Positions 42,960-52,166 of a stretch of DNA of 56,847 nt are shown here, piece by piece; within the stretch, counting starts at the first letter, position 1; the number at the start of each line of letters is the position of its first letter. A program made the translations under genes and the position numbers. The notes under the pieces were generated by a model. The model was not told the origin of the DNA. It did no database searches and was given only the letters and a program-made list of their open reading frames with translations. Origin of the DNA: JAZNQL01 sp045531205 (GTDB taxonomy: Bacteria; Bacillota; Clostridia; UMGS1883; UMGS1540); assembly GCA_045531205.1 (NCBI GenBank), contig JAZSDN010000090.1, positions 1-56,847 of the forward strand. The letters run 5' to 3'.

Positions 42960-44423
42960 ATGTATAAGGAATTCATTGCAAAAGGTACAAACCCCGAAAA
43001 TTACGGCGTTTACCCCAAATCGGTAAACGAAGTAGACGGAAAAAAAGTATTTATGGCAGAAGCAGGCGGTCAAACTGTTATTATTGCAGACGCCACACTT
43101 GGTTTTGAAGGCGAAAGCTTTGATGCAGAAGGCAAGGCTTATGTAAAAGCTCCCCTCTCAAACAAAAACGGTAACGTTTTAAGAAAGCTTTTTCCATTTA
43201 CAGCACCTATCTCGGTTTTGAAAAAGGAAAGAAGCTTTGGCGTTGGCGACAGACTTGGTATAGCATCCTTTGGTCACATTAAGGTTTTTGAAAAGTTTGA
43301 TGCATACCCTGTTTTGGCACAGCAGTCAATAAGAGAATTAACTCTTACAAACAGAACTTATGAAGATGTTTTAGACTCTGCAAGCTTTGCAGTTTACAGA
43401 GAAGGCTTTAAAAAAGGCTTCGGTGCAGACGGTGACCATTTAAAGAAACCCGAAGATGTAAAATATGCATTAGACCTTGGCTTTACAATGATTACTCTTG
43501 ACTGCTCGGAATACATAGGCACAGGTATTGAAGACCTTTCGGCAGAAGAAGTAGACGCAAGATACAAAAAAGATGAAAAGCTTGAAGCAAAATATATAGG
43601 AAAAGAATTCAACATTGGCGAAGGCGAAACACTTACCTTCAGCGAAGACGAATTTAAGAGAATTGTTTTAATCTACGGCGAAGCTGTTGAATTTGCTACA
43701 AAGATTTACAACGATTTCTTTGCAAGCGGAAAATATGATGCAGACTTTGAAATTTCGATAGACGAAACAATGACTCCCACAACACCCCTCCAGCACTTCT
43801 TTGTTGCAAACGAGCTTATCGACCGCGGTGTTAAAATAGCTACAATGGCACCCAGATTCTGCGGTGAATTCCAGAAAGGTATTGACTACATTGGCGACCT
43901 TGCTCAGTTTGACAGTGAAATGAAGGTGCACGCAACTATCGCACGCCACTTTGGTTACAAATTAAGTATCCATTCAGGCTCCGACAAATTCTCGGCATTC
44001 CCCTATATCGGCAAGCACACACAAGGCGTATTCCACGTTAAAACAGCAGGTACAAACTGGCTTGAAGCAATGAGAGTTACTGCTATTACAGATGCAAAGC
44101 TCTATAGAGAAGTACATAAATATGCACTTGAAGCGTTTGCAGAAGCTTCAACCTACTACCACGTAACAACAGACCTTGCAAAGATTCCTTCAGTTGATAC
44201 TTTAAGTGATGAAGAGCTTCCCACACTCTTTGACCAGAACGATGCACGTCAGCTTATTCATATAACATACGGACTTATTTTGCAGAAGAAAAATGCTGAC
44301 GGTTCATTCACATTCCGCGACAGACTTTATAAGAACTGGAAAGACAACGAAGATGTTTACGCAGATGCACTCTTAAAGCATATTGGCAGACACCTTCGCG
44401 ATTTGGGAGTAGCTGAAATATAA
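42960..44423 (+). CDS. uxaE: UxaE-like tagaturonate epimerase
   Basis: The 487-residue protein matches the UxaE family, which converts D-tagaturonate to D-fructuronate in galacturonate catabolism. Characteristic stretches are KERSFGVGDRLGIASFGHI, ISIDETMTPTTPLQHFFVANELIDRG and KLSIHSGSDKFSAFPYIG; the conserved His and acidic residues suit metal binding. AAAGGA precedes the ATG. It lies between the LarA-like gene and a PHP protein. No uxaC isomerase is in the window, so the pathway must be completed elsewhere. Confidence 0.75.
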   Translation: MYKEFIAKGTNPENYGVYPKSVNEVDGKKVFMAEAGGQTVIIADATLGFEGESFDAEGKAYVKAPLSNKNGNVLRKLFPFTAPISVLKKERSFGVGDRLGIASFGHIKVFEKFDAYPVLAQQSIRELTLTNRTYEDVLDSASFAVYREGFKKGFGADGDHLKKPEDVKYALDLGFTMITLDCSEYIGTGIEDLSAEEVDARYKKDEKLEAKYIGKEFNIGEGETLTFSEDEFKRIVLIYGEAVEFATKIYNDFFASGKYDADFEISIDETMTPTTPLQHFFVANELIDRGVKIATMAPRFCGEFQKGIDYIGDLAQFDSEMKVHATIARHFGYKLSIHSGSDKFSAFPYIGKHTQGVFHVKTAGTNWLEAMRVTAITDAKLYREVHKYALEAFAEASTYYHVTTDLAKIPSVDTLSDEELPTLFDQNDARQLIHITYGLILQKKNADGSFTFRDRLYKNWKDNEDVYADALLKHIGRHLRDLGVAEI

Positions 44424-45259
44424 TGGAAAGACTTATTGACCTTCATACACATTCGATAAAATCCGACGGTTCTCTCCCGCCAAGAGAGGTTATACGTTGT
44501 GCAAAGGAAGCAGGTCTTTGTGCGGTGGCACTTTCTGACCACGATACCATTGACGGCGTATACGAAGCAATGGACGAAGGAGAAAAGCTTGGAATAGAGG
44601 TTGTGCCTGCAATAGAGCTTTCGGCAAAATCAAAAGCGGCGGTACATATTTTAGGGTATTATATCGACCTTGAAAGCCAGTATTTAAACGCAGAGCTTGC
44701 AAAAGCAAGAGTTGTAAGAGAAGAAAGAAATATTCAAACCGCAAAAAACTTGCAAAATGCAGGATTTGATGTTACAATGGAGGAAGCCTTGAAAATTGCC
44801 CCAGGCGGACTTGTTGGAAGAGCACACTTTGCAAGCGTTATGGTGGATAAAGGATATGCGGAAAGTGTTAAGGATGCGTTCAAAAAATATCTTGACCCCG
44901 GAAAACCCGGATATTGCACCTCACAGCTTTTTACCCCCGCACAGGCAGTAGAGCTTATAAAAAAATCGGGCGGTAAGGCGTTTTTAGCACACCTTCACCA
45001 AACAAAGCTTGAAGGCGAAGAGCTTTATAACTTTGTTTTAGAGCTTAAAAACGAAGGGCTTGACGGCATTGAAGGTTACTACACAGAATATACTCCCGCA
45101 ATGAACGAAGAATACAGAGGGATTGCAAAAAAGCTTGACCTTTGCCTTTCGGGCGGAACAGATTTTCACGCAGATATGAAGCCTCATATAAAAATAGGAA
45201 GAGGTCTTGGGGATTTAAAAATTCCTTACAGCGTATTAGAAGATATAAAAAATTTATAA
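44423..45259 (+). CDS. PHP-domain phosphoesterase
   Basis: The 278-residue protein is a stand-alone PHP (polymerase and histidinol phosphatase) metal-dependent phosphoesterase. It opens with LIDLHTHSIKSDGSLPPREVIRCAKEAG, contains ALSDHDTIDGVYEA, HILGYYID and LAHLHQTK, and ends with LSGGTDFHADMKP, giving the metal-binding His and Asp set. Related proteins hydrolyse nucleoside 3',5'-bisphosphate or small RNA ends. Its start overlaps the uxaE stop by one base. Confidence 0.88.
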   Translation: MERLIDLHTHSIKSDGSLPPREVIRCAKEAGLCAVALSDHDTIDGVYEAMDEGEKLGIEVVPAIELSAKSKAAVHILGYYIDLESQYLNAELAKARVVREERNIQTAKNLQNAGFDVTMEEALKIAPGGLVGRAHFASVMVDKGYAESVKDAFKKYLDPGKPGYCTSQLFTPAQAVELIKKSGGKAFLAHLHQTKLEGEELYNFVLELKNEGLDGIEGYYTEYTPAMNEEYRGIAKKLDLCLSGGTDFHADMKPHIKIGRGLGDLKIPYSVLEDIKNL

Positions 45260-45278
45260 TAAAGAAGGAGCAAAAATC

Positions 45279-46730
45279 ATGAAAAAATCAGACATCGGCC
45301 TTATAGGTCTTGCCGTAATGGGCGAAAACCTTGTTATGAACATGGAAAGCAAGGGCTTTACCGTTTCGGTTTACAACCGTACAACACAGAAGGTAACAGA
45401 CTTTGTTGAAGGCAGAGCAAAGGGCAAAAACATTGTTGGTACATACTCACTCGAAGAGCTTGTTGCAAGCCTTGAAAAACCCAGAAGAGTTATGATGATG
45501 ATTAAGGCAGGCAGTGCAGTTGATGCTACTATCGAAAGCTTAATTCCCCTTTTAGAAGAAGGCGATATTATAATCGACGGCGGTAACTCACACTTCCCCG
45601 ACACCGCACGCAGAACAGAATATGTTGAAAGCAAAGGTCTTTTATACATTGGTACAGGCGTTTCAGGCGGTGAAGAAGGTGCGTTAAACGGCCCCAGCAT
45701 GATGCCCGGCGGTTCACCCGCTGCATGGGAACATGTAAAACCCATTTTAACAGCTATCTGTGCAAAGGTTGAAGACGGCTCACCCTGTTGTGACTGGGTT
45801 GGCGAAAACGGTGCAGGTCACTTTGTAAAAATGGTTCACAACGGTATTGAATACGGCGATATGCAGCTTATCTGCGAAGCTTACCAGTTAATGCGTGACT
45901 ACCTCGGTATGACTGCAGACGAAATGCACGAAGTATTTGCTGAGTGGAACAAAACAGAGCTTGACAGTTACTTAATAGAAATCACACGCGACATTTTAGC
46001 GTACAAGGATACAGACGGTGCTCCTATTGTTGACAAGATTTTGGATACAGCAGGACAGAAGGGCACAGGTAAATGGACAGGTATTGCAGCACTTGACGAA
46101 GGTGTTCCGCTTACACTTATAGGCGAAGCAGTATTCTCGAGATGCTTAAGTGCTATAAAAGAAGAAAGAGTTGAAGCTTCAAAGATTTTATCAGGTCCCG
46201 CACCCAAGTTTGAAGGCGACAAGGCTGCATTTATAAAGGATATTAAGGATGCACTCTTTGCAGCTAAAATAGTATCCTACGCACAGGGCTATACACTTAT
46301 GCGTTCAGCAGCTAAAACTTACGGCTGGAACTTAAACTACGGCGGTATCGCTTTAATGTGGAGAGGCGGCTGTATTATAAGAAGCGTATTTTTAGGTAAA
46401 ATCAAAGAAGCATTTGATAACAACCCCGAGCTTACAAACCTTCTTTTAGACCCCTACTTCAAAGAAATTATCGAAAAAGCACAGGGCGGCTGGAGAAGAG
46501 TTTGTGCTGCTGCTTTGGCAAACGGAATCCCCGTACCCGCTATGACAACAGCTCTTTGCTACTTCGACGGTTACCGTTGCGCAAATCTTCCTGCAAACCT
46601 CTTGCAGGCACAGCGTGACTACTTCGGTGCTCACACTTACGAAAGGGTTGACAAGGCTCGCGGCGAATTCTTCCACACAAACTGGACAGGTATGGGCGGT
46701 AACACTGCTGCTACAAACTACACTGTTTAA
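45279..46730 (+). CDS. gnd: 6-phosphogluconate dehydrogenase, decarboxylating
   Basis: The enzyme oxidises 6-phosphogluconate to ribulose 5-phosphate with NADP. The 483-residue protein is the long form. It has a Rossmann N-terminus (IGLIGLAVMGENLVMNMESKGFTVSVYNRT, with N32-R33-T34 for NADP), GGNSHFPDT, VSGGEEGALNGPSMMPGG, catalytic Lys in GHFVKMVHNGIEYGDMQ and the C-terminal HTNWTG tail. AAGAAGGAG precedes the ATG. Placement next to KDG kinase and uronate genes suggests a sugar-acid catabolic unit. Confidence 0.94.
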   Translation: MKKSDIGLIGLAVMGENLVMNMESKGFTVSVYNRTTQKVTDFVEGRAKGKNIVGTYSLEELVASLEKPRRVMMMIKAGSAVDATIESLIPLLEEGDIIIDGGNSHFPDTARRTEYVESKGLLYIGTGVSGGEEGALNGPSMMPGGSPAAWEHVKPILTAICAKVEDGSPCCDWVGENGAGHFVKMVHNGIEYGDMQLICEAYQLMRDYLGMTADEMHEVFAEWNKTELDSYLIEITRDILAYKDTDGAPIVDKILDTAGQKGTGKWTGIAALDEGVPLTLIGEAVFSRCLSAIKEERVEASKILSGPAPKFEGDKAAFIKDIKDALFAAKIVSYAQGYTLMRSAAKTYGWNLNYGGIALMWRGGCIIRSVFLGKIKEAFDNNPELTNLLLDPYFKEIIEKAQGGWRRVCAAALANGIPVPAMTTALCYFDGYRCANLPANLLQAQRDYFGAHTYERVDKARGEFFHTNWTGMGGNTAATNYTV

Positions 46731-46750
46731 TTTAAGAAAGGGACATAAAA

Positions 46751-47827
46751 ATGATTGAATTAAAGAAAAATTGTAAATATTCACTTGTAGTTCCTACAAG
46801 TATGGGTGTTAGAATAAGCCCTGCTGCAGGTCAGCCTGTAGGCTCAACCGATACATTCTTTATGCAGGCAACAAGTGCTGAAACAAACGTTGCAAGCATT
46901 GCTGCATATTTAGGACTCCCCGTAAAGGTTTTAACAACCTTTGTAAAAGGAAGCCCCGTTGCTAAATTTATAAAATCAAACCTCCGCTCAAGAGGTATGG
47001 ACTATGAAGGAAAAGAAGTAGAACAGGGAAATCCTTGGGGCTACCGTCATCAGTTCAACATTGCAGACTCGGGCTACGGCGCACGCGGACCCAGAGTTTT
47101 GAATGACCGTGCAGGCGAAGTTGGCAGAACACTTAATGTTGCTGACTTTGACCTTGAAAGAATTTTTGGCGAAGAAGGCGTACAGATAGTTCACCTTTCA
47201 GGACTTATTGCTGCACTTTCTCCCGATACAGGTAAATTCTGTCTTGAAATTGCAAGAGCTGCTAAAAAGTATGGCACAGCAATCTCATTCGACTTAAACT
47301 ACCGTGCATCCTTCTGGGAAAACAGAGAAGACGAGCTTCGTGCTATCTTTACAGAAATCGCAAGCCTTTCAGATATATTGGAAGGTAACGAAGAAGATTT
47401 CCAGCTTTGCCTTGGCATAAAAGGTCCTGAAGCAGGCGGTAAAGGTCTTGCTTCAAAGATTGACGGATTCAAGGGTATGATAAGCGTTATTAAAGAAACT
47501 TTCCCCAATGCTTCAGTATTTGCTACAACATTGCGTGAAGTTAAAGATGCAAACACACACCTTTGGGGTGCAATTATGCTTGCAGATGGCGAGTGGCAGG
47601 TTGTTGAACCCAGAGAAATCCACGTTCTTGACCGTATAGGCGGCGGCGACGGATTTGTTGGCGGTCTTTTATACGGCATATTAAAGGGCTTTGAATACGA
47701 AAAATGCTTACAGTTCGGTTGGGCAAGCGGAGCACTTGCTACAACCTTCTTAACAGACTACGCACAGCCTGCTGACGAAGAACAGGTTTGGAGCGTTTGG
47801 AGCGGTAACGCTAGAGTAAAGAGATAA
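46751..47827 (+). CDS. kdgK: PfkB-family sugar kinase, probably 2-keto-3-deoxygluconate kinase
   Basis: The 358-residue ribokinase-like protein has a C-terminal PfkB signature with the catalytic Asp in DRIGGGDGFVGGLLYGIL, and an N-terminal sugar-binding region (ETNVASIAAYLGLPVKVLTTFVKGSPVAKFIKSNLRSRGMD). Homologues of this length are annotated KDG kinases. Next to uxaE and the LarA-like epimerase it would phosphorylate KDG to KDPG. AAGAAAGGG precedes the ATG. Another sugar specificity remains possible. Confidence 0.7.
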   Translation: MIELKKNCKYSLVVPTSMGVRISPAAGQPVGSTDTFFMQATSAETNVASIAAYLGLPVKVLTTFVKGSPVAKFIKSNLRSRGMDYEGKEVEQGNPWGYRHQFNIADSGYGARGPRVLNDRAGEVGRTLNVADFDLERIFGEEGVQIVHLSGLIAALSPDTGKFCLEIARAAKKYGTAISFDLNYRASFWENREDELRAIFTEIASLSDILEGNEEDFQLCLGIKGPEAGGKGLASKIDGFKGMISVIKETFPNASVFATTLREVKDANTHLWGAIMLADGEWQVVEPREIHVLDRIGGGDGFVGGLLYGILKGFEYEKCLQFGWASGALATTFLTDYAQPADEEQVWSVWSGNARVKR

Positions 47828-47832
47828 AAAAT

Positions 47833-48543
47833 ATGAAAACCGTTGTAATAACAGGCGGTGCAAAGGGTATAGGTGCGGCTTTATGCCGCACCTTTGCCAA
47901 GCATTCGTATAATGTTTTAATAAACTATAACACCTCAAAGGAAAAAGCCGAAAAGCTTGCAGAAGAAATCGGTGCAAAAACCTTTTGTGCAGATGTATCG
48001 GATACAGAAAGTGCAAAAAGGCTTATTCAGTATGCCATAAAAACCTTTGGGGGTATTGATGTTTTAATAAACAACGCAGGTATTTCTGAAAGAAAGCTTT
48101 TTTCTGATATTACAGAAGAAGACTGGGACAGAATGTTTTTAGTTAACACAAAATCTGTTTACAACACCTGCCACGCTTGTATGGAACATTTTATCCATAA
48201 AAAACAGGGTAAAATAATAAACATTTCGTCTATGTGGGGACAGGTTGGAGCATCGTGCGAGGTACACTATTCTGCATCAAAGGCGGCAGTTATAGGCTTT
48301 ACAAAAGCACTGGCGCAGGAACTTGCACCATCAGGCATAACTGTAAATGCTATTGCCCCGGGGGCTATTGATACAGATATGATGCACGACTTAACGGAAG
48401 AAGAAATAAAGGATTTTTGCGAAGAAACCCCTCTTGGCAGACTTGGAAAGCCAGACGAAATAGCGGATGCCGCCATTTATCTTGCAAACGCAGATTTTGT
48501 AACAGGACAGATTTTGGGCATAAACGGAGGAATTGTAATATGA
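47833..48543 (+). CDS. Short-chain dehydrogenase/reductase (FabG-like)
   Basis: The 236-residue SDR has TGGAKGIGAALCR (NADP-binding), NNAGIS and the catalytic Ser-Tyr-Lys set in ISSMWGQVGASCEVHYSASKAAVIGF. Length fits the classical SDR class. It sits five bases after the kinase and overlaps mnmE (ATGA). Two readings are possible: a sugar-acid or 3-oxoacyl reductase, or a YmfI-type EF-P 5-aminopentanone reductase. The sequence alone does not decide. Confidence 0.85.
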   Translation: MKTVVITGGAKGIGAALCRTFAKHSYNVLINYNTSKEKAEKLAEEIGAKTFCADVSDTESAKRLIQYAIKTFGGIDVLINNAGISERKLFSDITEEDWDRMFLVNTKSVYNTCHACMEHFIHKKQGKIINISSMWGQVGASCEVHYSASKAAVIGFTKALAQELAPSGITVNAIAPGAIDTDMMHDLTEEEIKDFCEETPLGRLGKPDEIADAAIYLANADFVTGQILGINGGIVI

Positions 48544-49877
48544 GCACCATTGCAGCCGTATCAACAGCACCGCAGGCAGGCGGTATAGCAATAATAAGAA
48601 TAAGCGGACCCGATGCCGAAAAAATAGGGGACAAAATTTTTGAGGGCAAGGAAAGTCTTTTTTCTGTGCAAAGTCATCTTATGCAGTACGGCAAGGTGTT
48701 TGACAAAAAAGGTCAGCTTATAGACAAGGCTCTTTGTGTTGTAATGCGTGCACCACGCTCATTTACAGGCGAAGATACGGTTGAAATACACGTTCACGGC
48801 GGAAAAGTGGTTGCACAAAAGGTGCTGGAATCGGCAATTGACAAGGGCGCAGAGCTTGCAATGGCAGGCGAATTTACAAAGCGTGCATTTTTAAACGGAA
48901 AAATGGATTTAACAGAAGCGGAAGCCGTTGCAGATATTATAAACTCGGAAACTGACAGAGCGTTATATGCTGCGGCAAACCAGCTTGACGGAAAATTATC
49001 GGGCGAGATAAACAGAATAAGAAATTTACTTTTAAACGTATCGGCAAGGCTTAATGTAAGTGCCGATTATCCCGAAGAGGATATTGATTTTAAGGAATCG
49101 GAATTTTTTAAGGAAGAACTGTTGAAGGTTAAACAAGAGCTTTCAAAGCTTTTAAAAACTGCGGCAGACGGGAAGATTATTCGCGACGGTGTATCGTGTG
49201 CACTAATCGGCAGACCAAACACAGGTAAATCATCGCTTATGAATGCTCTTTTGGGAGAAAAAAGAGTAATAGTTACCGACGTTGCAGGAACTACAAGAGA
49301 TATTGTTGAAGAAAGAATAAATATTGACGGCGTAATGTTTGTACTTTCTGACACGGCAGGCATAAGAGAGGGCGAAGGAGAAGCCGAAAAAATAGGTATA
49401 GCCCTTTCGGAAGAAAAAATGCAAAAGGCAGATATTTGTATTCTTGTTTTGGATGGCAGTAATATTACAGACGAGGATACTGATTTAATAGAGAAGACAA
49501 AGGATAAAAAACGTATAATCCTTTTAAATAAATGTGATAAAGCAATGCCAAAAACCGATATTGCGGGTATAAGAATTTCGGCAAAGACGGGCGAGGGGCT
49601 TGAAAAATTAAAGAGCGAGCTTGTGTCTATGTCGGCACTTTCGTCTTTAACAGAAAGCGAAAAGGTTAGAATTACTAATTTAAGGCAGGAAGAGGCTGTT
49701 AAAAGAGCACTCGAGCAAACATCTTTGGCACTTGAAACTTTAGAAAACGGATTCCCGCCTGACCTTGCCGCAATAGATGTTGAAAATGCGGCGGCATCTT
49801 TGGGTGAGATTATTGGAATGACAGTATCGGACGAAATTATAGACAAAATCTTTTCGGAATTTTGTTTAGGTAAATAG
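48540..49877 (+). CDS. mnmE: tRNA modification GTPase MnmE
   Basis: MnmE works with MnmG to modify U34 of certain tRNAs. The 445-residue protein has the N-terminal folate-binding domain (STIAAVSTAPQAGGIAIIRISGPDA), helical domain and inserted G domain (GRPNTGKSSLMNALLG, DTAGIREGEGEAEKIGI, NKCD), and the C-terminal CLGK motif (FSEFCLGK). The start is the ATG at 48540; longer in-frame starts lie within the SDR gene. mnmG follows after 11 bases. Confidence 0.97.
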   Translation: MSTIAAVSTAPQAGGIAIIRISGPDAEKIGDKIFEGKESLFSVQSHLMQYGKVFDKKGQLIDKALCVVMRAPRSFTGEDTVEIHVHGGKVVAQKVLESAIDKGAELAMAGEFTKRAFLNGKMDLTEAEAVADIINSETDRALYAAANQLDGKLSGEINRIRNLLLNVSARLNVSADYPEEDIDFKESEFFKEELLKVKQELSKLLKTAADGKIIRDGVSCALIGRPNTGKSSLMNALLGEKRVIVTDVAGTTRDIVEERINIDGVMFVLSDTAGIREGEGEAEKIGIALSEEKMQKADICILVLDGSNITDEDTDLIEKTKDKKRIILLNKCDKAMPKTDIAGIRISAKTGEGLEKLKSELVSMSALSSLTESEKVRITNLRQEEAVKRALEQTSLALETLENGFPPDLAAIDVENAAASLGEIIGMTVSDEIIDKIFSEFCLGK

Positions 49878-49888
49878 AGGATAAAAAA

Positions 49889-51757
49889 ATGACTTACAAT
49901 GCAGGAAAATATGATGTAGCGGTAGTTGGAGCTGGCCACGCAGGATGCGAGGCGGCACTTGCAGCTGCAAAAATAGGAGTAAAAACAGTAGTATTTATGA
50001 TGAGTCTTGACAGGGTTGCAAATATGGCGTGCAATCCTACAATTGGCGGCACATCAAAGGGACATCTTGTGCGTGAGATTGATGCTATGGGCGGAAGTAT
50101 GGGCAAGGCTACTGATGCTACCTTTATTCAGTCAAGAATGTTAAACACGGGTAAAGGCCCTGCTGTTCATTCGCTTCGTGCACAGGCAGACAAGTGGGCA
50201 TACTCGCTTGAAATGAAAAAAAGACTTGAGGCAGAAGAAAATCTTGAAGTACGTCAGGGCGAAATAGTTGAGGTTACGGCAGAAAACGGAGAAGTTACAG
50301 GCGTTGTAACAGAAACGGGAGCTTTTTTTGAGGCAAAGGCTGTAATTATTGCAAGCGGAACATATCTTGGCGGTAAAATTATAGTTGGCGAGCATAGCCA
50401 CCACGGCGGACCCGACGGAATGTTCCCCGCTGACAGGCTTACCGATTCGTTGCGTGAGCTTGGTGTTGAGCTTATGAGATTTAAAACAGGCACACCGCCG
50501 AGAATAAGCAAAAAAACAGTCGATTTTTCTAAAATGGAAGAGCAAAAGGGCGATGATGAAATAACTCCCTTCTCGTTTGAAACAACAAAAGAGCTTGAAA
50601 ACAAGGAATCCTGCTATCTTACATACACAAACGAAAAAACTCACGAGATTATAAGACAGAATTTGCACCGTGCACCCATGTACAGCGGTCAGATTAACGG
50701 TGTTGGGGCAAGATACTGCCCATCAATTGAAGATAAGGTTGTAAGATTTGCAGAAAAAGACCGTCACCAGATTTTTATTGAGCCTATGGGACTTGATAGC
50801 GACGAGATGTATGTTCAGGGACTTTCGACCTCTATGCCCGAGGACGTTCAGCTTGATATGTTACATTCTATCGAAGGGCTTGAAAACTGCAAGATGATGA
50901 GAACTGCCTATGCGATAGAATATGAATGTTGTAATCCGTTGCAGCTTAAGGCAAGTCTTGAGTTTAAAAACATAAAAGGACTTTTTGGCGCGGGACAGTT
51001 TAACGGAACTTCAGGCTATGAGGAAGCTGCCGCACAAGGACTTATTGCGGGTATAAATGCTGCAAGGCTTGTACAGGGCAAAGAAGAAATCACCGTTGCA
51101 AGAGATGAAGGATATATAGGCGTTTTAATAGACGACCTTGTGACAAAGGGCACAAACGAGCCATACAGAATGATGACCTCACGTGCCGAGTACAGATTGC
51201 TTTTACGTCAGGACAATGCTGACGAGCGTTTAACAGAAAAAGGCTACAAGGCAGGTCTTATATCGGAAGAAAGATATCAGGGCTTTTTACAGAAGCAAAG
51301 TGATATAAAAAGAGAAATATCAAGGCTTGAAAAAACATCTGTTCCACCGACAGACCAGCTTAATGCCATATTAAAGGAAGCAGGTCACGAGCCTTTAAAA
51401 ACAGGCATACGCCTTGCAGACCTTTTAAGAAGACCTAATATAACATATAAAAGTCTGGAAGCGGTTGATAAAGAAAGACCCACTCTTCAAAGAGCTGTTT
51501 GGGAACAGGCAGAAATAAAAATCAAGTACGAAGGCTATATAAAAAGACAAAAGGCTGCTGCCGAGCAGTTTGCAAAGATGGAATCAAAGAAAATTCCTGA
51601 AGATATAAACTATGATGATGTAAGCGGACTCAGGATAGAAGCAAGACAGAAGCTTTCGGCTCAAAGACCCGAAAATTTGGGAAGAGCATCAAGAATTTCG
51701 GGCGTTTCCCCTGCCGACATAGCAGTACTTATGGTATATATGGAAAGAAGAAAATAG
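49889..51757 (+). CDS. mnmG: tRNA uridine-5-carboxymethylaminomethyl(34) synthesis protein MnmG
   Basis: The 622-residue FAD enzyme is the partner of MnmE. It has the FAD-binding motif VAVVGAGHAGCEAALAAAKIG, the family signature NPTIGGTSKGHLVREIDAMGG, GPAVHSLRAQADKW, the second signature GLFGAGQFNGTSGYEEAAAQG, and the C-terminal helical tRNA-binding domain. The rsmG gene that often follows is absent; a dispersed repeat begins right after the stop. It is the end of the co-directional run from dnaN. Confidence 0.97.
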   Translation: MTYNAGKYDVAVVGAGHAGCEAALAAAKIGVKTVVFMMSLDRVANMACNPTIGGTSKGHLVREIDAMGGSMGKATDATFIQSRMLNTGKGPAVHSLRAQADKWAYSLEMKKRLEAEENLEVRQGEIVEVTAENGEVTGVVTETGAFFEAKAVIIASGTYLGGKIIVGEHSHHGGPDGMFPADRLTDSLRELGVELMRFKTGTPPRISKKTVDFSKMEEQKGDDEITPFSFETTKELENKESCYLTYTNEKTHEIIRQNLHRAPMYSGQINGVGARYCPSIEDKVVRFAEKDRHQIFIEPMGLDSDEMYVQGLSTSMPEDVQLDMLHSIEGLENCKMMRTAYAIEYECCNPLQLKASLEFKNIKGLFGAGQFNGTSGYEEAAAQGLIAGINAARLVQGKEEITVARDEGYIGVLIDDLVTKGTNEPYRMMTSRAEYRLLLRQDNADERLTEKGYKAGLISEERYQGFLQKQSDIKREISRLEKTSVPPTDQLNAILKEAGHEPLKTGIRLADLLRRPNITYKSLEAVDKERPTLQRAVWEQAEIKIKYEGYIKRQKAAAEQFAKMESKKIPEDINYDDVSGLRIEARQKLSAQRPENLGRASRISGVSPADIAVLMVYMERRK

Positions 51758-51760
51758 AAA

Positions 51761-51835
51761 GGGATGTAAAAAACGCCCAGACCGCAAAAAAAATAAATAT
51801 TGCAGGGAACGCCCATGAAGAGCGTTCCTTATTTT
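51761..51835 (+). repeat. Dispersed 3'-end repeat, copy 3, with terminator hairpin
   Basis: GGGATGTAAAAAACGCCCAGACC at 51762 is followed by GGAACGC (51806-51812) / GCGTTCC (51822-51828) and TTATTTTTTT. It matches 30157-30237 and closes mnmG. Confidence 0.8.
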
Positions 51836-51906
51836 TTTGTATACTATGTTACTACACTGTACATACCACGCCCTCCCAAACACCCAGTACCAAAGTATAT
51901 TATAAT

Positions 51907-51944
51907 TTTTTTGTGGGGTGTGTCGCCGACACCCCACAAAAAAA
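51907..51944. terminator. GC-rich hairpin with T-runs (TGGGGTGT/ACACCCCA type)
   Basis: TTTTTTGTGGGGTGT pairs with ACACCCCACAAAAAAA around a GTCGCCG loop. Related sequences lie at 25077-25114 and, degenerate, at 30481. Confidence 0.7.
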
Positions 51945-51951
51945 CACTACA

Positions 51952-52035
51952 ATGAATTGCCTTCGGCATGAATTGAAATTGCAAATTTCATGAATTGAGC
52001 CGATGGCTCATGAATTGCATCTGCGGTGCATTAAA
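51952..52035. repeat. Array of four hairpins spaced by ATGAATT
   Basis: ATGAATT occurs at 51952, 51968, 51990 and 52010. Each is followed by a hairpin with a 3-nt loop: GCC-ttc-GGC, GAAATT-gca-AATTTC, GAGCC-gat-GGCTC and GCATC-tgc-GGTGC (one G-U pair). The stems are unrelated in sequence while the spacer is constant. Between here and engB (52036-52166) there are two more ordinary hairpins (GGAACGCC/GGCGTTCC near 52053 and GGCGGG/CCCGCC near 52097) and no gene. Confidence 0.85.
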
Positions 52036-52166
52036 AATATTTAATATGTAAGGAACGCCCCAGTGTGGCGTTCCACTTAAAATTGAACAAAAAACAGGCG
52101 GGATTTCAAACCCGCCCTTACAAAATAAATTTTAAAAATAGTTGTCTATGTTTTTTATTAAAAAAT

